NCBI GenBank assembly: GCA_003427395.1
Contig: BFEA01000110.1
Coordinates: forward strand, 2,370,697-2,421,489
Direction: 5' to 3'
Origin: Chara braunii
Taxonomy: Eukaryota; Streptophyta; Charophyceae; Charales; Characeae
Length of the DNA: 50,793 nucleotides
Shown here: piece by piece, positions 9,567 to 19,560 of the stretch
Position numbering within the stretch: the first letter of the stretch is position 1
Layout of the letters: each line of letters opens with the position of its first letter
Program-made: the position numbers and the translations under genes
Notes under the pieces: model-generated
Databases searched by the model: none
What the model saw: only the letters and a program-made list of their open reading frames with translations
Told to the model about the DNA's origin: nothing

Positions 9567-12500
9567 ATGCTTCAGTGGTGTGATACGACGACGGTCGATC
9601 AAGACTTCCCTCCCACGCCAACTTGCCTTCCGTTACGTTTTCGGCAGGAATTGACTAGGAAGGGATTGGTTATGGGCATTGGAATTCCGAGCAGTGCCGA
9701 TAGTACTTCTTCCCGACTCGAGCCATGTGCTTCCTCTGGAAAACGGTCACGTGACTCAAACACTCAGCATCGACGGAAGAGAACACAGTTGTCCACCTCC
9801 ACCGAGCATTCGTACATCTGTCGTGACGTGCTCGAAGACCATAAAAACACTGGAAGCGGGGGCCAGTTCCTTAGTGTCGATTGTACATTCAGAGTCTCTT
9901 CAGCATGTTCTGAAATGACCGACGCTGGGATGTCGAGCTCCATACCCGAGGGGAATCTCAGTGACTGTAGTTATAGTGGAACGGAGTACGTGTATAGTGC
10001 GAACAACTGCACTACTGCTGGTTCTTCCTTGGGAGTTGTCGATGGGGGTGATAGGGTTTCCTCGTCTACCCCTCCGCAGTGCCAGGAGAGTCAAGGACCG
10101 TCCACGGATGAAATCACTGAATACTGCTATTCACGAGACAGTCGGAGCTCGCGCTGTCTCTCCGAAGAGGACCGCCACATACGGTACATTTTGTCGGCGC
10201 CTATGCCCGGTGAAAGAAGACCCTATTCTATGGCAAACAGAGAACCGGCCAAAAAGACACAGCATCGGCGAGCTATGGGCAAACTCAGGATGCAGTCACT
10301 TCAGGCAGTGCGAGGGATGCTCTGTTGTAGGCGGATGTGTTGCGCTGAACTGACAACCGAAGATGTCAGGCCGGTGCGGGAGGCATTCTACTCGACAAGT
10401 CTCGCGGAAAGGACGAAGTGGTGGTTGCAAACCATACATGACTTCACGATTATGGAAGGTGGTGCTGAGCGGGTCAGGCCTGTAGCTTGCAAACGGAAGA
10501 TGTGCGTGCAGGCGTACTGTAACATTCTCAACATTTCTCGTAACACATTCTATGTCTACAAAAGGATGTACGACAACGGTGTTGTCGTTAGGGAGCATGG
10601 GCACTCGGACTTGTCTAAACCAGCCGAAAAAGTCGTCACGATGCTTGCACTGTTGAAACGGTTCATCGACGACCACGCTAATAGTATGCCGAATGACATG
10701 GTCTCGAAAAACGGAGTTTGTCGTCCTCGCCGTAGGATTCCTGCGGCATTCACAAAACGAGCAATTTACGAATCATTGCGCTCTGATCTTTTGATGTGCC
10801 ACTCGGAAGTTGTGTCAGAGTCGACTTTCTACGCTATGTGGAGTAAGCACTTCTGACACGTGAGTCTAGCTATGTTGAACACATTCACGAAATGCGCAAA
10901 ATGTATATTCTACAAGCAGTGCATTGTCAAGTCGAAGTACGAGAGGGACCGTAAGAAATCCAAAGATAGGATGCGGAAACATCAAGAGTTGCAAGTCAAC
11001 CACAGGCTAGACTATAGCCGATGCAAAATGGATTCCATATTGCGGCAGTCCGAATGTCTCTGCATCATTATTGACGGCATGGATCAAAAGAAAACTACCA
11101 TACCGCATATAGGACAGGCTAACTACTCGAAGGACTTGCACCACGAGAGGATGATGAAGACTGGTCTCACGGCCGTTCTGGTCCATGGCCGGGATCCGTC
11201 TATATATGTTTACACATATTTTCCTTACTACACACACGGTCCCAGCAATACGGCGACGTGTTTAATGCGGACTCTTACGGAGATCCAATCCAGTGGGAAA
11301 CCTCTACCGCCGTTTCTTCGTATTCAAGCTGACAACTGCTTCAAAGAAAACAAGAATAGATTCATCTGCGCATTGGCAGCACTTCTTGTGAAGTTCGGGA
11401 TTTTCAAGGAAATAGAAATTTGTTTTATGATAGTTGGAAACACGCACACAGACGTCGATGCCATGTTTAGTGTTTTCTCCAAGAAACTCAAGGACAATGA
11501 TGCCTACATAATGGATGAGTTGTTCCTTTTGCTAGAGCGGTCTCATAAGACTCCTCCGCGGTGTATTCTTCTTAATAGGATAGCAGACTGGAGAGGTCTT
11601 ATTTACCCGCATGTTTCAAAGCGCATGACAGGGATTTCGAAGCCTCATTTGCTGAAATTCTACATGATAGGTGATAATCTCGTCATGTTCTATAAAGAGT
11701 ATTGCACAGACGCTAAGTGGTTGCCCGAGGATGGTCCAACCGGCGTTCCTCGACGATTACAAGAACGGTTTGGAGGGTGTGAAGAGGTTTTTGAAAGTCT
11801 ATGAAAAAAAAAGAGAAACTTGGACGACTTTCCGAGACGAAGAGGTGACTAGAATAGATAGGGTTTTTCGGTTTTGGGAAGATCACGTCAAACACGCGGG
11901 GGACATTATCGACAACGGGGTGCCTTCGGCACCCATCACCGAATTCTGGCCAAAGGCCACCCATGTCGTTTAAGACAGGAGTTCTTGCTCTGATTCGGAT
12001 GCATCCGAATTACAGAGAGAACCTCTATTCGTGGGTCTTCAGAGGGACAAGCCTAAGGCCAGCTTTTATCCTTTTGAAAATGTGCATATCGGTTTTAACA
12101 TTATGCAACCGTCAGACGAGGACATGCATCAAGGAGTGTCTTTTTGGGTTGGCCAGGTTCGCAGTGAAGTTGACAAGAACGAAGATTCGCCAACTTACAA
12201 CCAATTCATAGTGGAGTACTGGGTTCCCATCGGAAAAGCAAGCACACTAAGAGAATTGTATGCCGACGCCTGGGGAAAAAAAATGGAAAAAAGCTCCAGG
12301 GCACGAGGAAGAGTATCAACATGTCACAACCGTTGCGTTTTCTTGGATGAGACAAACGAGGACGAATGTCTGCGAGTCCTCCAAAAAGTTTACCACCGGT
12401 CTTGTGATTCTTCTGAAAGTAAGAAAAAATGCAATTCCCACCCTAGAAAACGGCGTTGGCGCTCAAACACAGCGTTTCCGGAGAAGGGAGCGGGCAGGAG

Positions 12501-12591
12501 GCTACCTCATCGAGAGTGTGATGGTTGTTGTCTTTTCGTGAGGAGAATGTATTGCCATACTGGTCTGTGCACACCACGCTTGACTCCATGA
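9567..12591 (+). pseudogene. Broken transposase-like gene of the DUF7869 type
   Basis: The first ORF (9567-10856, best start ATG at 9672) has a Ser-rich N-terminus, then a Cys-rich helix-turn-helix-like segment (MCVQAYCNILNISRNTFYVY) followed by HGH and a Cys-Arg-Pro stretch. An in-frame TGA at 10854-10856 interrupts it. The frame resumes at once with a CxxC pair (TKCAKC) and the core: IIDGMDQKK (residues 71-78 of the second piece), QADNC at 156-160 and GNTHTDVDAMFS at 193-204. Spaced acidic residues in this arrangement resemble a DDE/RNase H-like catalytic domain, and the set matches my memory of DUF7869. Further lesions: a frameshift near 11725-11755, a TAA at 11971-11973, and a frameshift near the A-run at 12277-12284. 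A palindrome copy (11995-12008) lies just after the TAA. The C-terminal segment (VSFWVGQV, EYWVPIG) looks like a small beta-rich module. Family name from memory; transposase role inferred. Confidence 0.7.
11995..12008. promoter_or_regulatory. TCGGAT-GC-ATCCGA palindrome within the broken gene
   Basis: Perfect arms, extending to 18 bases (11993-12010, half-site ATTCGGATG). It is the only perfect copy that overlaps the reading frame of a long gene, and it lies just after the TAA at 11971. It may have been added with inserted sequence. Confidence 0.8.
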
Positions 12592-12764
12592 AATACATCG
12601 CTTAATGATTTGTGCTTTATGGGTTACGCGCTTCAAATCAACAAGAGTTCTTCATCAATTTTCAACATTGGGCGTGGGGGCGTTTTGGTCGTCGTAGCAT
12701 GACCTCGGGCTTTCGGTCCTGACCTTGATGTGACGCTTTTATTGTGACTTTTGTCTTTTGCAGT

Positions 12765-13306
12765 GTGCAAACTTTCCTCTTCTGACTTACTTCGAAAATA
12801 TGAATGAGATTTTGGGCTACATTGAAATAAAAGTACCTGAACGACTGACGATCATCACAAAGGGAGGAGCGTCTCCTTTTCAATATGAGAGAATCTTCAG
12901 GATCGTAGCGAGAGGACGGACAATGTTTGTCATCATGGTGAAGTTTACTGATCTCAACATTTTGGACATGCGAATATATGAGCGTCAGGGGGAAAATTGG
13001 ATGCGAGGAGATTTTACAAGAGCTTTTGTAAAAGCTTCAGAAGTTTTTTTCGCCTTGAGACGTGCTGTGCTCGGAGCAGGGGGTGACATTNAAGGTTTCT
13101 CGTTTTCCATTACGGAGTTTGAAGGTCTGCCTCAACCTCCAATCCCGTCGTGCATAGTGGACGGTTCAACATGGGAACCGATAGTGAACGCTCTGCGAAG
13201 AGGCTTCTTCAGAGGACTTCAACTTTTTAAGACGTTTGGTGACCAGTCTTACGTTTCTAGAATTTTGTGTCATTATGCCGGATTTGTGAACATTTTCGTA
13301 GTATAG
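12765..13306 (+). CDS. Unidentified ORF of about 180 codons, probably an exon
   Basis: The frame runs to TAG at 13304-13306. The upstream sequence TTTTGTCTTTTGCAG, ending about 12764, is a good plant-type 3' splice site, so the coding part may begin there; otherwise the first ATG is at 12799. The product contains IYERQGENWMRGDF, GFSFSITEFEGLPQPP and STWEPIVNALRRGFF. I do not recognise it. A diverged copy of the second half follows at 13515-13913, and protein differences between the copies are largely conservative. That suggests the sequence was under coding constraint at some time. One ambiguous base at 13091 falls inside the frame. Confidence 0.5.
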
Positions 13307-13461
13307 TCATTTCTGATTACTTTTTATTTTCATCAGTTTGAGAGACGAGTCTCGACACTTCCCAAGTTTTGTGGTTGAATGTCAGATTAGTTGAAATTTG
13401 TACACTGTAAAGTATTAACGAAAGCCACAAGTGTCGACCCTGGCTCATGGTCGGTTGTGGT

Positions 13462-13475
13462 TCGGATGCATCCAA
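13462..13475. promoter_or_regulatory. Palindrome copy with one mismatch between the duplicated ORFs
   Basis: TCGGAT-GC-ATCCAA, preceded by GTGGT as in the extended form of the family. It lies between the intact and degenerate copies of the 12.8-13.9 kb gene. Confidence 0.65.
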
Positions 13476-13514
13476 CCCAGAGAATAAGGATACTGTTACG
13501 ACAACCAAACACAA

Positions 13515-13913
13515 GAGCGTCAAGGGGGAAACAGGATGCTGGGGGATTTTACAGCACCTTATCTGCAAGCTGCAGATGTTCTTGTGTCTTTGAGACGTGT
13601 TGTTGTCATGGCTGGGGGAGACGTTCAAGGTTTCTCGATTTCCATTACAGGTTTCGAAGGTCTGCCTCAACCTCCTATCTCGGCTTGCATTGTGCACTGT
13701 TCAACATGGGAACCGCTAGTGAACGTTTTTCGAAGAGACTTCTTTTGAAGATTTCAAGTTCGGGACACTTTGGTGACGAGTCTTACGTTTTTAGAGTTCC
13801 GTCAGGATGTCGGATTTGTGAATCTTTTCATAGTGTAGGCTTTTTTAGAGAGACATCTCGACATTTTCAAATTTTTATGTTAGAATGTCCGATTAGTTGA
13901 AATTTCTACGGAA
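13515..13913 (+). pseudogene. Degenerate tandem copy of the upstream ORF
   Basis: Aligns with about 12980-13400 at an offset near 516-535. Shared landmarks are GAGCGTCA, GATTTTACA, GAAGGTCTGCCTCAACCTCC, TCAACATGGGAACCG, TTTGGTGACGAGTCTTACGTTT and GATTAGTTGAAATTT.TAC. The frame (13536-13748) keeps GFSISITGFEGLPQPPI and STWEPLVNVFRRDFF and then stops. The duplication includes 3' flanking DNA, so it is a genomic tandem duplication and not a retrocopy. Confidence 0.8.
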
Positions 13914-14283
13914 ACTTTTTCGTTGCTTGTGGACGGTCCGACATAGCGTTGCCAAATCTTTGGTTAATGGAAACTTTTGAGGTAACCGTTACGAATTCAC
14001 AATATTGAGGCCAGATAACTCTTATCAGTTTTTACGGCGTACTTCTCATTTGTCTCGACAATGGTTGTGTGCTTGCTTATGTAGGCTAGGTGTCCCGCTC
14101 TGTTTTTAATTTTTCTTCGCTTTTCAATCTAGTTCCCCTGAGTTGTCAATTGTCTTCAAAATCCGGTGAGATCTTTCAAAATAATTATAAGGTCCTTGGT
14201 CACTTCAACATCTGATAATTTGTACACAGCTTGATTCAGATGTATCCTACGCATTCGTTTGAGCCTTCTCCAATGCCCAATCT

Positions 14284-14656
14284 TCAGATGATAACGTCTC
14301 TACATAATATGCTTCCCACCACTTCACTCCGTACGATACCCGTTTGTTTTGAGAAATGTTTAGTAAAGTGATAATGTACATACAACCGCCATCTAGTGAA
14401 AATTTAAGACTGATGGTTACTAGAGTTCTTAAGGGGTTCCCGAGGGTGCACTTTTGTTTGTTAACATACATCATTTGATCTCGGCAAGGACAGTGGCGGA
14501 GTGGTGGGCAGCATTGGGTAGGGATGTTACAAGTTCATGGTTGCGAGGTCTTACCCGGCAAGCGGCAAATGATAACATCTCTGCATAATGCTGCCCACCA
14601 CTTCACTCCGTCCGATGCCCTTCTGTTTTAAGAAATGTCTGCTAAGCTATAATTGT
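14284..14656. repeat. Direct repeat of about 90 bases
   Basis: 14284-14374 and 14566-14656 share GATAAC.TCTCT.CATAAT, CCCACCACTTCACTCCGT.CGAT.CCC and TGTTTT.AGAAATGT. The interval between them is A/T-rich with no gene. Confidence 0.75.
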
Positions 14657-14777
14657 TCTTGGAATGATAACATATTGGTTAATTTTTCCTCGGAGGGTGA
14701 TCCGGGCTATGATCATAAGTTCATCCTTTTGATTGAGTGAACTTCAAGGATATTTAATGAATGACGCATGGTTTATA

Positions 14778-14905
14778 ACATAACGGATTTTNTCCATCCG
14801 AATAATGAANTATTTGATTCGGATATATCCCAGTTTTACTANAAAACTAGCCAACTTGTGTATTATGGATTATATTGAAACATGTGACTCGGATGTATCC
14901 TACTC
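14778..14905. promoter_or_regulatory. Right-end cluster of decayed palindromes
   Basis: Degenerate members at about 14784-14803 (CGGATTTT.TCCATCCGAA), 14819-14832 (TCGGAT-AT-ATCCCA) and 14889-14902 (TCGGAT-GT-ATCCTA), plus TCAGAT-GT-ATCCTA at about 14236. No further copies occur to the right, so this marks the right limit of the domain. Three ambiguous bases lie here. Confidence 0.55.
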
Positions 14906-15207
14906 ATCCTGCTTGTATTCAATTAAACTTCAAAAATGAGCTATTCTTTTCACTCCCATGCACCCTTTAAAGCCTCAACGAAGACCTTTTTTAGGTCACT
15001 CATATACGTCCCTCACAAGGGGAAACCTTCGATATGCTACGTTCGTACTGACTGTCTGAATGTGTGTCAGTTTAGTTGAGGATTTATCCGTTGAATAGGG
15101 ACTCTGATCGTTGTGTATTATTAATGTATAATCAGCATCTTCTTTCGTCAGCCGTGTATACCTTTCGAGTTTCTCGAACGACAAAAGTACTATTTAAAAA
15201 ATAATGT

Positions 15208-15390
15208 ACCATTTTAATGAATGACATGTTTGTTGTGAAGTTGCCTGTCTTTAATGCTACATGTACCATTTTAATGAATGACAGGCAACTTCACAACAAA
15301 CATGTCTCCACCATGTACCATTTTAATGAATGACAGGCAACTTCACAACAAACATGTACCATTTTAATGAATGACATGTTTGTTGTGACG
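15208..15390. repeat. Composite inverted/direct repeat of two short modules
   Basis: Module A (TACCATTTTAATGAATGACA) occurs four times, at about 15208, 15265, 15315 and 15357. Module B (TGTTTGTTGTGAAGTTGCC) occurs once forward after the first A, twice in reverse complement after the second and third A, and in truncated form after the last. The arrangement can fold into hairpins of more than 20 bases. No ORF is present. Confidence 0.85.
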
Positions 15391-15634
15391 CGTGCTGACC
15401 GCCAAACTTACCGGCTATGGCAACGATGGGTTCCAATTTCTTCGTCACCACGACGACGCTATGTCTCCACCCGTGATCCAGACCTCACCCAGCTCATGCT
15501 GCCCCCTCACTAGATCGAGTGACGCTTTCCCCTCCGTCTTCCTCCCTGTGGCAACAGCTTTCCCCGAAGCGCCTTGGCTGTTGCCACAGATGGTGATATA
15601 ATTGCTCCTCTGTCTCCATTGATACCGTCAACAT

Positions 15635-15743
15635 GACGGTCCTATCTCAGTTGGTACACCCACAAACTGTTGAAACATGGACCCGAGTTTGAATCCAGAC
15701 GGTAGGAGATAACAGCAGATTAAAAAAAAAAAAAAAAAAAAAA
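15635..15743 (+). mobile_element. tRNA-derived SINE, copy 1
   Basis: The A-box-like CTATCTCAGTTGGTACA and B-box-like GAGTTTGAATCC are spaced as in a tRNA gene, followed by a 22-base A tail at 15722-15744. It does not fold into a functional tRNA. A second copy follows immediately, offset 130 bases. Confidence 0.75.
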
Positions 15744-15750
15744 ACCAGCA

Positions 15751-15860
15751 GATACCATCAAAATGACAGGCCTAGCTCAGTTTGTACACCCACAGACTGT
15801 TGAAATACAGACCCGAGTTCGAAACCAGACGGTACTAGCATCTTCACTTGAATCAAATGC
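15751..15860 (+). mobile_element. tRNA-derived SINE, copy 2
   Basis: CCTAGCTCAGTTTGTACA (A box) and GAGTTCGAAACC (B box), preceded by GATACCATCAAAATGAC, which matches GATACCGTCAACATGAC before copy 1. The tandem arrangement suggests local duplication of a SINE plus flank. Confidence 0.75.
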
Positions 15861-16045
15861 CTGGTAATTATCGCCGTATCTGGGCTGAAATTTGTCCCAA
15901 ATACAGCTATAATGACCGGGCGTTCTATTCGGGTGAAGACGGTAGATAAGAGCAGATACTGTGAACATGATCCTCCAGTATGCAAACCCCACAGTCATTA
16001 TCATTTCTTATCCATCGTCAATTGTTTGGGGGAAGGAATTGTTGA

Positions 16046-16407
16046 AATGCCCCTGAAAGTTTGTGCATTTCGTCAGATACCCCTACAAGGCATGGGCATG
16101 GCCAAATGCCCCTACGACAGTAGTGAAACTTTGCTAAATACCCCACTCATCAAATGGATCTGTCATCTTTTGCATATACCCCTACCGGGCCGTGGGCAAC
16201 TTGTCTATAGGCCCCCGTATGTTAGACCGTTGGACCCTGCTGATTGCAAAAGAAATATGCACAGGCCCCTGCAGCCCAGGGCCACGGGGGGCATACGGGG
16301 AAGTTGCCAATGAGTGGGACAGGGGCAGATGCAGAAGTTTGGGGCATTTCAGCGTACCCCTGTGTTTTAGGGGTATCTAACGAAATTCCCAAACTTTTAG
16401 GGGTTTT
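16046..16407. mobile_element. MITE-like element with terminal inverted repeats of about 37 bases
   Basis: The left end (16046-16084: GCCCCTGAAAGTTTG then ATTTCGTCAGATACCCC) is the inverted counterpart of the right end (16370-16406: GGGGTATCTAACGAAAT then CAAACTTTTAGGGG). The interior has no long ORF and contains internal variants of the CCCCTA motif. Non-autonomous DNA elements with such ends are common in plants. Confidence 0.8.
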
Positions 16408-16426
16408 TTGATAAACTTCCCTCTCT

Positions 16427-16598
16427 TTTTTTTTTCCGTTTTGGAAAGGGCAACGGCCTTGGGTTATCACCATGGAACTCACCACCCCCCCGTAATTCAG
16501 ACCTATTTTATTATGTTCATCCGCTTGCATTTGGGTTCGAACTCAGGTCTGTATTTCCACAATTTATGGAGGTAACAACTCAGCTACCTACCATCATC
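16427..16598 (-). mobile_element. tRNA-derived SINE
   Basis: On the minus strand: A-box-like GTAGCTGAGTTGTTACC, B-box-like GAGTTCGAACCC, then a body with GGTCTGAATTAC and AACCCAAGGCCGTTGCCC, ending in an A-rich tail at 16427-16438. The same body pattern appears in the copy at 39863-40023. Confidence 0.75.
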
Positions 16599-16803
16599 CC
16601 CGAGCATAATGCATATGCGTTGTAAACGAGTACAACATATAGGGCAAGTTCTATTCGAATATAACACATACGGGTTCTATTCGAATAGCCCGAAATTTGA
16701 AATTCCGAATACAATGCATATGCATTGAGGCTTTCTATTCGATTTTTTTTTTTTTGAATTTTGAAACTCGAATACAACACATATGCGATATGGTCGGTGG
16801 AAG
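16595..16803. mobile_element. MITE-like foldback with ATGCATATGCGTTGTA ends, copy 1
   Basis: The left end CCCCGAGCATAATGCATATG and the right end (ACACATATGCGATATGGTCG) are inverted relatives. The interior repeats GTTCTATTCGAAT and CATATGC in both orientations. It belongs to the same family as 17413-17673. Confidence 0.6.
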
Positions 16804-16854
16804 ACGGTAGGCCTGTTGGTTCTCCATCATCAGTCAATGCAGTCATCCATCATT

Positions 16855-16982
16855 CCCAAACCAGCCCTGGGTAATTCAGACCTACTATTGGACTCTGTTC
16901 ATCTGCTTGCATCTGGATTCGAACTCGGATTTGTACTTCCACAGTTTATGGGTGTAGCAACTGAGCTAGGTCCGTTGGTTCA
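16855..16982 (-). mobile_element. tRNA-derived SINE
   Basis: Minus strand: CCTAGCTCAGTTGCTACACC (A box) and GAGTTCGAATCC (B box), then GATGCAAGCAGATGA and GGTCTGAATTAC as in the neighbouring minus-strand copy. No long A tail is visible; it ends in a short low-complexity region. Confidence 0.75.
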
Positions 16983-17195
16983 CCAATCATCAATTTCCAT
17001 TTTAACCCCCACCAACCCCTCCCCCCCCCCCTATCCTCAACCCCGTCAATTATCCATCATTAATCATCCATCATTCCCAAATGTGTGTAGATTGGGATGG
17101 GAACCGGATCCGCATACATAGCACTATTCATCTGGAGTGGACAGGATATCTGGCCAAGATGCATTCCCTGTGCGTGCTGTGCCGCAAAAGTAAAC

Positions 17196-17320
17196 TCCAT
17201 CATTTGTGTGCATCTGATTCCGTGACGATTTGAGCTCATGATCTGTTCATTGACAGTTATATGTGTAGAGTAAGTGAACCATTTGGCCACTTGTGCTGGG
17301 GTATCAGACCACAATTGCCA
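17196..17320 (-). mobile_element. Second tRNA-derived SINE family (GAACAGATCATGAG type)
   Basis: Minus strand: GTGGCCAAATGGTTCACTT as A box, then GAACAGATCATGAGCTCAAATC around the B box, followed by GGAATCAGATG. The same body appears on the plus strand at 37726-37830 and 37860-37930 and, more decayed, at 47337-47690. Confidence 0.65.
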
Positions 17321-17412
17321 CTGCCAATGACGAGTTCTGGGCAAGCCGCCATCCCCGGGTCGCCTTTGAATTTAGACGCTAAATCTCGGGTCAAGTGGCA
17401 GTTGGCGTACTA

Positions 17413-17673
17413 CCTTCTCCCCCCGAACAGAACGCATATGCGTTGTAATAGAGTTTTCAAATTTGAAAAAAAAAAAATTGAATAGAATGCGTATGTGTTG
17501 GATTCAAGATTTAGGGCTATTCAAATAGAACGCATATGGGTTGTATTCAAATAGAACACACCCTATGCGTTGTATGCAAATAGAACACACCCTGTGTGTT
17601 GTATTCAAATAGAACATACCCTATGCGTTGTATTCGTTTACAATGCATATGCGTTATGTTCGGGGGAAGAAGG
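17413..17673. mobile_element. MITE-like foldback with TIRs of about 35 bases
   Basis: The left end CCTTCTCCCCCCGAACAGAA plus CGCATATGCGTTGTAA is mirrored by the right end (TTACAATGCATATGCGTTAT then GTTCGGGGGAAGAAGG). The interior consists of about five degenerate copies of ATTCAAATAGAAC.CA..C.TATGCGTTGT in alternating orientation. No coding capacity. Confidence 0.8.
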
Positions 17674-17788
17674 TCGGCTTCGTTGTAATTCCTAAGCCAT
17701 TGAAAAAAAAAAAAAAAAAAAAAGAGGTGCTACACCAGATAGTGAGATTATACGTATCCATGAAATCAACCGCACGAAAAAATTGAGC

Positions 17789-17941
17789 TTTAAACCACCA
17801 GTACTTGGGCACTGTGCGCCGCCCCGGCCGCCCAAATCTCGAAGCAGCGCGGGCTGTCGATTCGATTTATCGACGGCCTGCCGACCGCGGAAATCGCGTA
17901 GCGTTAACGCTAAGGCGTCGCCCAAGTACTGGTGGTTTAAA
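17789..17941. mobile_element. MITE with perfect 22-base TIRs (TTTAAACCACCAGTA family), copy 1
   Basis: Arms 17789-17810 and 17920-17941 are exact reverse complements, beginning TTTAAACCACCAGTACTT. A third arm in right-end orientation lies at 18118-18134, so a larger or nested insertion (to about 18136) is possible. The interior is GC-rich with no credible ORF. A relative lies at 42923-43141. Confidence 0.85.
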
Positions 17942-18299
17942 CTGCCAGTATACGGCCCCAGCCTTGCTGAAAATGGAACTCGTCACGTACGAAGTTTTCG
18001 GAGGCTCTGTCTACCGGACCACAATGGCTGGAGGCACCAGCCAAAAAAAAACGAAAGAGCGCCGCTGGCTGTTCGGAAAAGCTTGACGCGCAGTAAGGCG
18101 CCCCTCCCAGGCCTGGGTGTACTGGTGGTTTAAACTTGTAAACTTTAAAGGGTCATTTTTTTAGGTGGTTCATTATATGCTCTTCTTGGGGTTGGCATCC
18201 CACAGGGTTATGGGCCTCCAAAGGGGGGAAAAAAAAAAAGTAACAAACAAAAGCTCATACTTTGTCAGTACCTTCCAGAGGTCGCAAAACCATTTTTTT

Positions 18300-19560
18300 T
18301 CCAACCAATATCAGACCCAGCCCAAGCCCAGGGTGTGACCCAGCCCAAGCCTTGATGTATCATATCTAGCTGGCCCCACGTAAACACAATTTTTTTTTAC
18401 CCAGACCCAGCCCACCCGCGCTAATTTATTTATTTTTCTACCTGTACCCAGCCCACCCAGGGTGATTTAAAATTTGTCTACCCATACCCTTTTTTTTTTT
18501 TTTTTTCTGAAATGCGCCCCTCCAGTGTTAGTGGTGCTAGCACCTGGGGAGAGGCTCCATCTATTGGTGGGGAGCATCACCTGCCAGAAAACGGGTCCAG
18601 CGTCCCATGCACAGATTGAATTTAGAGAGTATCAGAAAAAGACAATTGTGTCCACCCATACCTAGCCACAGCCAGGCCAATTTTTCGTTCATCCGCATCC
18701 AGCCGCACCCGAACCCAATATCCATCCACCCGTGCCCAACCGTACCTGTGACCAAAATTTTCCACCCAGCCTTAGTTTTTATCCTTATTTTAAACTTAGG
18801 CCTTTGCATGTTGGATTCTTTAGCTTCCATGAACAGATCTCCACTTCGAATTTTGGCGGCCGCAATGGGCCAGTGGCTGGGGATACTCACAGTGATACTT
18901 TCTGTCAGTGGCTGGGGATTCTCACAGTGATACTTTCTTGTCTACATTTGGCCGCAAATACAGCCAAATTTCGATGGATCTGACCACAATTATGGCCAAA
19001 GCTTATAAGTGAACGCCGTATTCTCTAAGATGAAACAACTGGGCCCAAGCTGAACTAATAGTACGGCCTGGCCCTAGTACTACCTCGACCCTAAGATGAA
19101 CGACAGACGGCCAGAGACAAATTTATACTAGGGGCACGCCCCACTAGTACCACTATTTCCCAGTGAAGAAAAAGGGCGAGGTCTGGCCCTAATACTACCT
19201 AGGCTTGCCCAATATGCCTAGTATGCCTACATGCCTCGGGTCACCCACACAAAACCTCTACCCAGCCGTACTCGGAACCAGGGCAAACCTTTGCCCGACC
19301 GTAACCGTCCAACCACTGTGTCAATACCCAACCCCACCCACCCTACAGTTTCCTGCCCCTGCCATATCCCCCCCTCAGATTTCCAGACCCAGCTTCCCCG
19401 GTGCATACTCATCATGCCATACCCGCACCCGTCTAGAACTGCCGGGTACGGTTGGGTACGGTCGGGTCGGGTCACAGCCACCCAATGTCAACCTCTGGTA
19501 CCTTCCCCCCGTGCCACACATTCGGCCCATGTGAGTAATAAGTACTCTACGGTTTGACCG
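18300..19560. repeat. Low-complexity (CCCA/CCCAGC)-rich stretch
   Basis: Degenerate short repeats of CCCAGCCC, TACCCGTACCCA and CACCCATACC types dominate. Open frames through it are Pro-rich by composition and have no domain. Two fragments of other repeat families are embedded (18487-18640, and 18880-19010 related to the CATACTCACAC MITE). Confidence 0.6.
18487..18640 (-). mobile_element. Poly(A)-tailed retroposon, TGGGACGCTGGACCCG family
   Basis: On the minus strand the element runs from TTTAGAGAGTATC... through TGGGACGCTGGACCCGTTTT and CTCCCCAGGTGCTAGC to a terminal A run (T run at 18490-18507). The same order and ends occur on the plus strand at 40340-40500, and parts recur near 21273, 21928, 22043 and 36291. 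No tRNA-type boxes were recognised. Confidence 0.65.

Noticed and set aside
3875-14902. CRISPR-like array
   Set aside because: Palindromes are irregularly spaced and there are no uniform spacers or cas genes; the DNA is eukaryotic.
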